Below are positions 1 to 16,980 of a stretch of DNA of 16,980 nucleotides, piece by piece (the stretch's first letter is position 1; each line of letters begins with the position of its first letter). The notes below the pieces were generated by a model, which was not told the origin of the DNA, did not search any database, and was given only the letters and a program-made list of their open reading frames with translations. The translations under genes and the position numbers were made by a program. The DNA comes from Leptospira weilii serovar Ranarum str. ICFT. GTDB taxonomy: Bacteria; Spirochaetota; Leptospiria; Leptospirales; Leptospiraceae. The DNA lies in the NCBI RefSeq assembly GCF_000332415.1, contig NZ_AOHC02000008.1, forward strand, positions 1 to 16,980, in the 5' to 3' direction.

Positions 1-288
1 ACACCTACCGTAGCGGAAAATCCGGGACGATGGACCGAAGTCGAATCTCTTACGTCCTTTCCGGAAATCACGGAATACAAATCGATACAACCTTGTAGAT
101 CTCTCGAAAAAGGTCCGATCTGATCCAGACTCGAAGCATAAGCCACAAGTCCGTAACGAGAAACGGTTCCATACGTTGGTTTGAGTCCGTAGAGTCCGCA
201 AAGAGAAGCGGGTTGTCGAACGGATCCTCCCGTGTCGGAACCGAGAGCCAACGGAACCATAGAAGCCGCAACCGCCGCCGCAGAACCG

Positions 289-323
<35 letters not shown>

Positions 324-470
324 CGGGTTACGAGTCGTCTGAAACGCGGAGTTTTCCGTGGAACTTCCCATCGCAAACTCGTCCATGTTCGTTCTTGGAA
401 ACAATACGAACCCTTTTGCGAGCAGTTTTTCGACCGCGGTCGCGTTGAATGGAGATTTATAATTTTCTAA

Positions 471-481
471 ATACTAGGTGT
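471..481 (+). repeat. 11-mer ATACTAGGTGT, copy 1 (in gatA)
   Basis: It interrupts gatA between TSCS and LENYKSPF. About seven expected bases are replaced by twelve (471-482), which moves the reading by +5 nt and brings it back to the frame of the gatA start. Confidence 0.9.
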
Positions 482-565
482 TGAGGAACAGGAAGTGACC
501 GAATCTTGGATACAGATATTGTCCTTGATCGCGACGGGCATTCCGTCGAATTCCGAAAGGGCTTT

Positions 566-576
566 ATACTAGGTGT
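566..576 (+). repeat. 11-mer ATACTAGGTGT, copy 2 (in gatA)
   Basis: It interrupts gatA between RRK and the segment ending LSEFDGMP, adds a TAA at 564-566 and shifts the frame by a net +4 nt. It is only 84 bp from copy 1. Confidence 0.9.
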
Positions 577-738
577 TTTCTGCGTTTGTCGCTTTCCGCC
601 GCCGCGTCCAAAATTTTTTTTTCGTCCAAGGACAAAAACGCTTTTACCGAACCGTCCGTTTCTCGGATCCGATCGATACAGGTCTGTGCGAGTTCGGTCG
701 CGGAAATTTTTCCGGAGCCTAAGGAGGATTTGAGTTCC

Positions 739-769
<31 letters not shown>

Positions 770-770
770 C

Positions 771-1055
<285 letters not shown>

Positions 1056-1083
1056 GATTCTCCCCTTGGGACAAGACTGTTTT

Positions 1084-1114
<31 letters not shown>

Positions 1115-1295
1115 CGGAGTCAGTAGAATAATCTTGAGATCAAACCAGAGCGACCAGTTCTCGATATAATAGATGTCCGCGGCGATCCGATCCTCGATCG
1201 ACGTGTCTCCCCGAAGTCCTTTGATCTGAGCAAGTCCCGTAATTCCCGCTTTGACCGCGTGTCTTCTCATATAATGTCTATGATCGTTTTTGAAT

Positions 1296-1327
<32 letters not shown>

Positions 1328-1375
1328 ACCTACGACGGACATGTCCCCGAAAAGAACGTTAAAAAACTGAGGAGT

Positions 1376-1386
1376 ATACTAGGTGT
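1376..1386 (+). repeat. 11-mer ATACTAGGTGT, copy 3 (in the sugar transferase)
   Basis: Read on the minus strand it supplies the TAG at 1379-1381. The frame on both sides is the same, consistent with about six extra bases. Confidence 0.9.
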
Positions 1387-1721
1387 CCAAAGAAAGTTTT
1401 CGGAGAATTTTCCCCACACTCGTGACTCTCGGATCGTTTTGAACCGTCCATGTCGTTTCGGACTGACTCTTAACCTGAACGATCATCGTTCTAAACTTGA
1501 TCATCTTAAACTTTTTATTATCGAGTCCCACTCTTTCCTGATAATAAAAAACGGGACCGCGTGAAGTCAGTTTTACGAGCAAGGCCATCACGAGATAAAA
1601 CGGAGAAAAAAACAAAATGAAAAGAAGGGAAAACGTAAGATCGAAAATTCTTTTGACGAACTTGTTGTAACCCAATCGGATCGGAATGTTACGGATCGAA
1701 ATGACGGGAAGTCCTTCCATC

Positions 1722-1732
1722 ATACTAGGTGT
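1722..1732 (+). repeat. 11-mer ATACTAGGTGT, copy 4 (in the sugar transferase, frame kept)
   Basis: It encodes G-T-P-S-M in the run [13 protein letters not shown] and leaves the frame open. It could be native, or an insertion of a multiple of three; related transferases usually have fewer residues between this arginine and G-(L/I)-P. Confidence 0.85.
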
Positions 1733-1736
1733 TCCT

Positions 1737-1798
<62 letters not shown>

Positions 1799-2480
1799 AG
1801 CATCCAAAACCTCTTTTAAATAATCTCCTTCGGAAGGTTCGAGAGTGTAAACGACTAAGTCCGGTCTTTCTTCCTCCAAGATCCGAGAGATTTTTTCGAT
1901 CTTACCGATCACTTTCATGTCCTTACGAATCGGTTTTACCGCTTTTGTCTGAACGAATCCTAAGATCTTATAACCGTAAATTCCGTGTTTGATGACCGCG
2001 TCGTTGAAACGTTTCGAAGTTTCGGAAACTCCGACGACCAATACACTTCTTAGGTTGTAACCCTTTTTACGAAGGGTTCGCAACACGATCCTCGCGGTAT
2101 AATGAAGGAAACTCGAAGTCAATGTGTTGATCGTTGCAAACGCAAGAATCACGTATCTCGAAAATCGTTCGCTACCCAAATCCCCTCTAAAGAAAAATAA
2201 AACCGCGAGTACGAATACTAGATTGAGAAACACACCGCTTACGATCGTTAAGAATTCGTCGATAAACGAAAGTCCTCTTCTGGGATGATAGAGATCGATC
2301 GCGATGAACACGACGACTTGAAAGAACGCCAAAAGTAAAAACAAAAAGATATAACTTTCCACGTCCACGTAACGGCGATCCGTTCCGTTTTCGTCGAGAA
2401 TATAAAATCGGAAAACAAACGCGAGCGCCCCGCTGAATAACGCATTCACAAAATCTAAACCTGTGAATATCAGCTTGAAG

Positions 2481-5486
<3,006 letters not shown>

Positions 5487-5497
5487 TCCGGTTCAGG

Positions 5498-6367
<870 letters not shown>

Positions 6368-6373
6368 AGGAGA

Positions 6374-7099
<726 letters not shown>

Positions 7100-7147
7100 C
7101 GGACTTAGGGTTCCTGTTGCATAGGATAGGATTCGGGGTTGTATCGT

Positions 7148-11628
<4,481 letters not shown>

Positions 11629-11643
11629 AATATTCAAATCCGG

Positions 11644-12924
11644 TTAAGTTCTAATTTTCACGGAGGTTCCGTGTTCTTCGTCAAGACCTTCGAACTCGGA
11701 AAGAACCTTGACGTGAGGATACAAATCCGCAAGGGATTCTTTGGAAACCTCCTGCCAAGTGACCCGTTTTAAAAACGTGGAAACGCCCAAGGAGGAATAA
11801 ATTCTCGCAGCCCCCGCGGTCGGGAGGATATGATTGGTCCCGCTGATATAATCGCCCATCGCAACGGGAGAATAATTTCCCAAAAAGACGGAACCCGCGT
11901 GTTTGATTTTTTTTAAGTCTTCTTTATAATTCTTCGTCTGAATCTCCAAATGTTCCGGGGCAAACAGGTCGGAAAACGCAAAACATTCCTCTAAATTAGG
12001 AAAAACGAATATTCTTCCGTGGTCTTCGATGGATTTTCGTTTCATCTCGCCGCGTTTGGGCCTTTCCAGAAGCGCCTTCTCCACTTCCGCACGGACTTTT
12101 TCGGCAAACGACAAAGAATCCGTACAAAGGATCGCAACCGAATCTTCCCCGTGTTCCGCTTGCGATAAAAGATCCGCAGCGACCCACACAGGATTCGCAC
12201 AGTCGTCCGCGATGACTAAAACCTCGCTCGGACCCGCGGGGCTGTCGATCCCGATCACACCTTGACCGCTTAAATAAACTTTGGCCGCGGTCACAAACTT
12301 ATTTCCGGGACCGATCACAAATTCGGAAGAAGGAATACTTTCGGTTCCGTAAGAAACGGCGGCGATTCCCTGCGCTCCCCCCGCGAGGATGATTCTATCC
12401 GCACCCGCGATCTTTGCCGCGGCCACAAGTCCGTCCGGCAACGCTCCTTGTTGCGGAGGAGTGACGATCTGAATGTTTTTCACACCCGCGAGTTTTGCGG
12501 GAATCACTCCCATGAGAATCGTGGAAGGATATAACGCCTTTCCACCGGGAGCATACACGGAAACGGATTCCACGGGAGTATGGCGAATCCCGAGACGATT
12601 GCCGTGTATTAGAATTTCCTTATCTTCAGGAATTTGAATCCGATGAAAGGCTTCGATATTTTCCGCGGCCTTACCAAGCGCGATCTCCAGAGAAGAATCG
12701 ATTTTCGGGTTCGACCGAGAAAGATCGACAACGAAGGAATCCGGGACGACTGCGTCGAACTTCCGAGTGTATTCCCGGAGAGCGGCGTCCCCCCGATGTT
12801 TTACGTCCTCAAGGATCGGTTTTACGAGATCCAAAGTGGAACTCAAATCCTCTCTGGCGCGTTTTAAAACCGGGTCCAAAACCGACCGACTTTTTAGATC
12901 GACTTGCAGAATTTGTATCGCCAT
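11644..12924 (-). CDS. hisD: HisD, histidinol dehydrogenase
   Basis: HisD carries out the last two oxidations of histidine synthesis, from L-histidinol to L-histidine, using NAD and a zinc ion. The 426-aa length is typical. Visible family motifs are [60 protein letters not shown] (glutamine and histidine of the metal site), LFAPEHLEI, and [18 protein letters not shown] with the second metal-binding pair near the C-terminus. The start is the ATG at 12922-12924 ([13 protein letters not shown]); no clear Shine-Dalgarno sequence precedes it. It is the first gene of the nine-gene minus-strand cluster, with 97 bp to the divergent exonuclease gene. No other his genes are visible in the window. Confidence 0.96.
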   Translation of the reverse strand: MAIQILQVDLKSRSVLDPVLKRAREDLSSTLDLVKPILEDVKHRGDAALREYTRKFDAVVPDSFVVDLSRSNPKIDSSLEIALGKAAENIEAFHRIQIPEDKEILIHGNRLGIRHTPVESVSVYAPGGKALYPSTILMGVIPAKLAGVKNIQIVTPPQQGALPDGLVAAAKIAGADRIILAGGAQGIAAVSYGTESIPSSEFVIGPGNKFVTAAKVYLSGQGVIGIDSPAGPSEVLVIADDCANPVWVAADLLSQAEHGEDSVAILCTDSLSFAEKVRAEVEKALLERPKRGEMKRKSIEDHGRIFVFPNLEECFAFSDLFAPEHLEIQTKNYKEDLKKIKHAGSVFLGNYSPVAMGDYISGTNHILPTAGAARIYSSLGVSTFLKRVTWQEVSKESLADLYPHVKVLSEFEGLDEEHGTSVKIRT

Positions 12925-13021
12925 CGAAAAACCAGAATTTCCGAAAGAACTGTTCCTGCATCTGAAATTTATTCAAAAAACAATTGCTCGGAAGAAGAAT
13001 TCGTTCAATTTACGCCTTGTT
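12925..13021. other. Divergent intergenic region hisD / xth
   Basis: These 97 bp must hold the promoters of both the long minus-strand cluster and the plus-strand exonuclease gene unless transcription enters from further away. It is AT-rich with several A runs and an AATTG/CAATT pair, but I could not find a convincing -35/-10 pair for either direction, nor a strong ribosome site for either gene. Confidence 0.4.
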
Positions 13022-13789
13022 ATGAAACTCATTTCTCTCAATTGCAACGGAATTCGTTCTTCATTCGAAAAAGGACTTGGCGATTATATCCGAGAAACAA
13101 AACCGGACTTTATCTGTTTTCAAGAAACCAAAGCGATGCAAGATCAGGTTTCTCCTTCTCTCTGGGAAGAAGGCGGTTATACTCCCGTGTTTCACAGCGC
13201 GGAAAAGAAGGGCTACAGCGGAGTCGCCGTTCTTTATAAAAAACCGCCGCAGAAAATCACGATCGGAATCGGGGATTCTTTTTTTGACAAGGAAGGAAGA
13301 AGTATCTATTTGGAATATTCGAACTTTGCGCTCTGGAACTTATACTTTCCTTCCGGAACCACGGGTGACGTGCGCCAAGCCGCAAAGATGAAGTTCCTGG
13401 ATCTTTTTCAAAAAGAAGCCTCTAAAAGAAAAAAGAAACAACCCAATATCATCGTATGCGGAGACGTAAACATCGCGCACACTCCGCAGGACATTCACGA
13501 TCCGAAAGGAAACGCAAAGAACAGCGGATTTTTACCCGAAGAAAGAGAATGGTTGAGCGCATTTTTAAATCAGGGTTGGGTGGATACGTTTCGTTATCTC
13601 TATCCGGATAAACAGGAATATTCTTGGTGGACCTTTCGTGCCGGAGCCCGCGCCAAAAACAAGGGATGGAGAATCGACTATTTTTTGGTTACGGAAGCAT
13701 TGAAGAAAAACGTAAAGAGCCAGTCCATCTACAGGGACAAACCCCTTTCGGATCACGCACCTCTTGAGTTCGAGATCAAACTAACGTGA
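13022..13789 (+). CDS. xth: Exonuclease III / AP endonuclease (XthA family)
   Basis: Enzymes of this family cut DNA at abasic sites and trim 3' ends in base excision repair. The 255-aa product carries the family motifs in order: [24 protein letters not shown] (metal-binding glutamate), [26 protein letters not shown] (catalytic Asp and Asn), [17 protein letters not shown] and the C-terminal [10 protein letters not shown] (catalytic Asp-His). The ATG at 13022 is chosen because the protein begins directly with the first core strand; an upstream in-frame extension has no similarity to the family and overlaps hisD on the other strand. It is divergent from hisD and convergent with the 133-aa gene, with 56 bp between the two stops. 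Confidence 0.95.
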   Translation: MKLISLNCNGIRSSFEKGLGDYIRETKPDFICFQETKAMQDQVSPSLWEEGGYTPVFHSAEKKGYSGVAVLYKKPPQKITIGIGDSFFDKEGRSIYLEYSNFALWNLYFPSGTTGDVRQAAKMKFLDLFQKEASKRKKKQPNIIVCGDVNIAHTPQDIHDPKGNAKNSGFLPEEREWLSAFLNQGWVDTFRYLYPDKQEYSWWTFRAGARAKNKGWRIDYFLVTEALKKNVKSQSIYRDKPLSDHAPLEFEIKLT

Positions 13790-13845
13790 AATCGATCTAA
13801 AAAAGGCGCGAAAAAATTTGTAAGAAAAAAATCGAACCCAAACAC

Positions 13846-14247
13846 TCAAACCGCCTTTTTGGGAAACTCTGGAATTTTCCAGTCCTTGAGATCGACCGAA
13901 AACTTAGGAAGAAATTTCTTAATCAATCCGATCGCGTCGGATTCGAACAAAAGCACGTTATCCGTCATTCGTTCCTGGGATTTGGAGCGAACGATTTTAT
14001 TTTCGGTAATCGTCCCGTGTAATAAAATCGGATCTTTCCAAAACGGAATTCGAACTTCCAAAGTCGCGGGTTCTCCGATAAAATCCGAGTTAAAACGTTC
14101 GAGATTGAGACTCATGGACGTACCTTCCCAACCTCCGATTTCGGCGGAATAATTTCCGGTTTTGCTGTGAACTTCCAAAGGAATGCGAACCGATTTTACG
14201 GATTCCTTCACTGAATCTTTGAAATCTTCGATCATTTTTTCGAGCAT
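13846..14247 (-). CDS. Conserved-looking small protein, function unknown
   Basis: The 133-aa product has no family I recognise with certainty. It begins with an amphipathic, charged helix (MLEKMIEDFKDSVKESVKSV), then alternating polar and hydrophobic strands (RIPLEVHSKTGNYSAEIGG, ATLEVRIPF, ILLHGTITENKIV), a short helix (AIGLIKKFLPKF) and a basic tail. The strand pattern recalls a PilZ-type beta barrel, but the RxxxR and (D/N)xSxxG motifs that bind cyclic-di-GMP are absent, so I do not call it PilZ. There is no signal peptide or membrane segment. The ATG at 14245-14247 has an excellent Shine-Dalgarno (AAGGGGGTGAT) five bases upstream, the best in the window, so the gene is very probably expressed. 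A hairpin-rich leader lies further upstream. Confidence 0.8.
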   Translation of the reverse strand: MLEKMIEDFKDSVKESVKSVRIPLEVHSKTGNYSAEIGGWEGTSMSLNLERFNSDFIGEPATLEVRIPFWKDPILLHGTITENKIVRSKSQERMTDNVLLFESDAIGLIKKFLPKFSVDLKDWKIPEFPKKAV

Positions 14248-14299
14248 TTATCACCCCCTTCTGAGGAGAAAAGAACATTATTTTGTCCCATTGTATTTT

Positions 14300-14340
14300 C
14301 CCATGGATTGTTGTGCAGCGCAACAATAAAACAACATGGG
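14300..14340. promoter_or_regulatory. Nested inverted repeats upstream of the 133-aa gene
   Basis: An inner stem pairs ATTGTTG (14307-14313) with CAACAAT (14321-14327) around a 7-base loop. An outer pair, CCCATG (14300-14305) and CATGGG (14335-14340), encloses it. It lies about 55-95 bp upstream of the strongly translated 133-aa gene, a position suitable for an operator or a structured leader. No binding protein can be named. Confidence 0.4.
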
Positions 14341-14694
14341 TTGTTTGTATTTAGCAATTCTACTTTTCTAAACAAAACAGTCGAATTCTTCCTTTTTTTC
14401 ATTTTATCTACGATTTCTGAATTTTTCGTATCTTTGGCCTAAAATTCACGGGTGGACAAATTCGTTTGATCCTTCTATAAATTTCATCGTTCCATTTTCG
14501 GCGAAAGAGAAGCCGCTTTTAAGAGAGATTTAAAAATTAGCACAAGTATTTTCAGAAAACGGTTAAACTCTGTGCCTTTATGGATAAAATCGGAGAAATT
14601 TTAACCCCGACATCAAATTGTGGGAACTCCCGCAACCTTGACCGGGCACATCTTGGTTTTATGTCGTTTTATTGAGGAGTTTGCAAAACTTTTG

Positions 14695-14929
<235 letters not shown>

Positions 14930-14933
14930 TGAG

Positions 14934-15035
14934 AACCTCTAAAAACCCGCATTTTTTGAAAAATCTATATTCTAGAATACTTTATAACAGAGTTTTGCGC
15001 CTATCCAAATATCGAAACGGAAGTTTTTAGAGGTT
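14934..15035. repeat. 13-bp inverted repeat pair around an AT-rich core
   Basis: AACCTCTAAAAAC at 14934-14946 is the exact reverse complement of GTTTTTAGAGGTT at 15023-15035, with 76 bp of AT-rich DNA between them. It starts five bases after the AACGTGAGTTC element ends, so it may be part of the same compound repeat or a second short element. Confidence 0.55.
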
Positions 15036-15324
15036 TCCATGATTCGAAAATCCTTCTCAATTTGTGGGAAAAGTTATGGCTCTCTATGGATCGCGTTTCA
15101 GGAAACTCCTACAACGCTCCCCCTAACGGCCGATTTTGCATAGTTCTCAAAAATTGCGTCTGAACCGGAATTGTTAGTTTTTTTGAAGAAGGCTTCGCAT
15201 TCTAATGATTGAAACAAACTCTTCAGGGTATTATTTTTATGCGACCGAGTAGCAAGAGTTTTATTACCCTTTTTCGAAACGAAATTCAGTATTTCATCAA
15301 AACGCTTTTTAGTACATTCTAAAA

Positions 15325-16215
15325 TTATAATTTCAAAAAAGAGAATATTTCCTTGGCGACCTGAACCGGCGCTTCTAAGGGCAAAAAATGCCCGACCTTT
15401 CCGATTATCTTAAAAGAAACTCTGGAATAAAACTCGGACTCGAGTCCTTTGTATACGGAAGTAGAAATACATTCGTCCTTCTCTCCCGCCAGCACGAGCG
15501 CCGGAACGGAAATCTTGTGAAAAACCAATTCCCTGCTCGAATTCCAAAGGGCCCAATTTCCCGGAGTCAACAAACCTCTGTAATAACCGAGGGCCGTCGT
15601 AATATGTTCGTGAACTTTTAGATTTTCCGAAACTTCCCGAAAACGATCCTCCGGAATTTTCCAACCGGGACTCCAATCCTCCCAAAGCCTCCGTAAAAGT
15701 TCGTTTTTCAGCAATGCCGATTCGGGAATTCCGGAGCGAAGTTGAAAGAATAGAATGTACCAGCTTCGAACGATCTGAGACGGATACATCCATAAATTCT
15801 TTAAATACGTAGGAATCGGAGGAGCCGAAAGAGCGACTAACGTGTCGATCGTTCCCGGTGAAAGATTCGCGAACGCATAAGAAGCGATCGCTCCCCAATC
15901 GTGACCTACGATCACGGTGGTTTTCGGATCGTGTTTGGATTTTAGGGATTCTACGATGAACTTCAAATCCCCCGCGAGTTCCGCGATACTGACCGTGGTG
16001 GAAAAGGGAACATTGGAACCGGGTGTATATCCTCTCATGTAAGGAGCCACGCACGTAAAATCCTTTTCGGAAAAAATTTGCATCAGTTCCTTCATCGAAC
16101 CCGCGTCGTCCGGAAATCCGTGAAAGAAAAAGATCAGATTCTTTCCCTGACCCAGACTCAGGTATTTGTATTCTCTTTCTCCGTTTTTTAAGGTGGAGGT
16201 TTTGATTTCGGACAT
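15325..16215 (-). CDS. Alpha/beta hydrolase, epoxide-hydrolase-like
   Basis: The 296-aa product is a complete alpha/beta hydrolase. Visible features are the oxyanion motif HGFP (32-35), the nucleophile elbow GHDWGA with Asp106, an acid residue at about Asp247 (AGEKDECIS) and the catalytic His276 (KVGHFLPLEAP). An aspartate nucleophile followed by tryptophan is characteristic of epoxide hydrolases and haloalkane dehalogenases and argues against a serine esterase; the lid motif GYYRG (210-214) offers the tyrosine that activates epoxides. There is no signal peptide, so it should be cytosolic. The ATG at 16213-16215 has AGGAG six bases upstream. It stands alone between two repeat-rich regions, so its context does not indicate a substrate. 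Confidence 0.87.
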   Translation of the reverse strand: MSEIKTSTLKNGEREYKYLSLGQGKNLIFFFHGFPDDAGSMKELMQIFSEKDFTCVAPYMRGYTPGSNVPFSTTVSIAELAGDLKFIVESLKSKHDPKTTVIVGHDWGAIASYAFANLSPGTIDTLVALSAPPIPTYLKNLWMYPSQIVRSWYILFFQLRSGIPESALLKNELLRRLWEDWSPGWKIPEDRFREVSENLKVHEHITTALGYYRGLLTPGNWALWNSSRELVFHKISVPALVLAGEKDECISTSVYKGLESEFYSRVSFKIIGKVGHFLPLEAPVQVAKEIFSFLKL

Positions 16216-16276
16216 GAAAGCTCCTGATATAACAATCTCGTTTTGTGAACGTAACGTTAGCGTTTTCGCGCGGGAC

Positions 16277-16305
16277 TACATTCGTTTTTCAAAATCAAAT
16301 GTCAA
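16277..16305 (-). promoter_or_regulatory. Possible promoter of the hydrolase gene
   Basis: On the minus strand a perfect TTGACA (16300-16305) is followed after 17 bases by AATGTA (16277-16282), a poor -10 match. A separate perfect TATAAT lies at 16311-16316 but has no good -35. The spacing to the gene start (about 60 bp) is suitable. This is a consensus match only. Confidence 0.3.
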
Positions 16306-16314
16306 AGAAAATTA

Positions 16315-16419
<105 letters not shown>

Positions 16420-16439
16420 ATTAGTATGATTCTTGGACG

Positions 16440-16650
<211 letters not shown>

Positions 16651-16664
16651 TTAGGAGAAAAGAA

Positions 16665-16980
16665 ATGAACAGTCAAGAAGTCAAGTATGTAGGAATTGAT
16701 TGTGGTAAAAAAAGTTTAGAGGTAGTTCGAATCAATTCGGAGAACTCGCTCGAACGTCGACAATTCAGCACAACGGAAAGCGGAATTAACAATTTATTAA
16801 AATGGTTAACGTCGAACGATATCGTAGGCCTGGAAGCAGGATCTCAATATACTAGGTGTTGCAAAATCAATACTAAACAAAGGAGTTCAAGTAATTGTTT
16901 TGAATCCCGGAGACTTAGCAACAATTTATCAATCTTTGAAAAAGACTGATAAAGAAGATTCTCTTAAGATAGCTAAACTC
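16665..16980 (+). pseudogene. IS110-family transposase, 5' part, frameshifted at the 11-mer; runs off window
   Basis: The recombinase of IS110 elements uses a RuvC-like DEDD active site plus a C-terminal serine. The ATG at 16665 follows AGGAG. The start [15 protein letters not shown] carries the first aspartate (Asp12), and GLEAG the glutamate (Glu57). After GSQ the 13 bases at 16848-16860, which contain the 11-mer ATACTAGGTGT at 16849-16859, shift the frame by one. From 16861 the next frame gives the expected continuation ([18 protein letters not shown], then LKKTDKED with further aspartates) to the window edge. The family pattern suggests about four residues between GSQ and AKS, so the net change is probably +1 nt. 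As written it reads into an unrelated frame and would be inactive. Confidence 0.85.
16849..16859 (+). repeat. 11-mer ATACTAGGTGT, copy 5 (in the transposase)
   Basis: It marks the exact point where the transposase changes frame. It is the only copy in a plus-strand gene and still has the same plus-strand orientation as the other four. Confidence 0.9.

Noticed and set aside
11629..11637. TTG start for panC at 11637
   Set aside because: The in-frame ATG at 11628 gives the usual PanC start and leaves space for a ribosome site after the hisD stop.
13799..13860. Bidirectional terminator between xth and the 133-aa gene (AAAAAGGCG ... CGCCTTTTT)
   Set aside because: The 9-bp arms match exactly, but 43 bases separate them and the right arm is the coding end of the 133-aa gene, so a functional terminator is doubtful.
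13846..14247. PilZ-domain cyclic-di-GMP receptor
   Set aside because: The RxxxR and (D/N)xSxxG binding motifs are absent; only a loose strand pattern remains.
14580..14675. 31-codon plus-strand ORF beginning MDKIGEILTP
   Set aside because: No ribosome site and overlap with a repeat-like fragment; length is within chance.
15325..16215. Serine esterase or lipase
   Set aside because: The nucleophile elbow is GHDWG with aspartate, not G-x-S-x-G.

Overview
The window looks like chromosome of a Leptospira species, probably from the pathogen-related lineage with mid-40s % GC (a rough impression; composition was not computed). The evidence is the leptospiral style of the proteins (a lipoprotein with an F-A-S-C lipobox, TTG starts, a PanC beginning MIVCRTPEEV), an IS110-family transposase, and repeat-rich intergenic DNA. 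I ran no database search; family names rest on motifs and recognition.

Layout. From about 12.9 kb down to position 1, nine genes on the minus strand form one tight cluster, read in this order: hisD, panC, mfd, a SurA-N-like lipoprotein, uppP, an lptD-like outer-membrane gene, a polyprenyl-phosphate sugar transferase, gatC and gatA (its 3' end lies outside the window). Gaps run from ATGA overlaps (panC/mfd; gatC/gatA if gatC is read in its expected frame) to 48 bp, so co-transcription is likely. An exonuclease III gene is divergent from hisD and convergent with a 133-aa orphan gene. About 1.1 kb of repeat-rich non-coding DNA follows, then an epoxide-hydrolase-like alpha/beta hydrolase on the minus strand, another repeat cluster, and the left end of an IS110-family element cut by the window edge.

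How the genes fit together. Four adjacent genes serve the envelope: UppP regenerates undecaprenyl phosphate, the sugar transferase would load the first sugar of an O-antigen or polysaccharide unit on it, the LptD-like protein would insert finished LPS in the outer membrane, and the lipoprotein resembles the N-terminal part of SurA-type chaperones. They sit among housekeeping genes for histidine, pantothenate, transcription-coupled repair and tRNA amidation.

Most striking observation. The same 11-mer, ATACTAGGTGT, occurs five times, always in the same orientation on the plus strand whatever the direction of the host gene. At four sites it replaces expected codons and breaks the reading frame or adds a stop: twice in gatA, once in the sugar transferase, once in the transposase. 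The fifth lies in the sugar transferase without breaking it. gatC also carries a one-base frameshift. Damage to genes that should be needed, with a fixed string in fixed orientation, points first to an assembly or gap-filling artefact; a real short insertion process is the exciting but less likely alternative.
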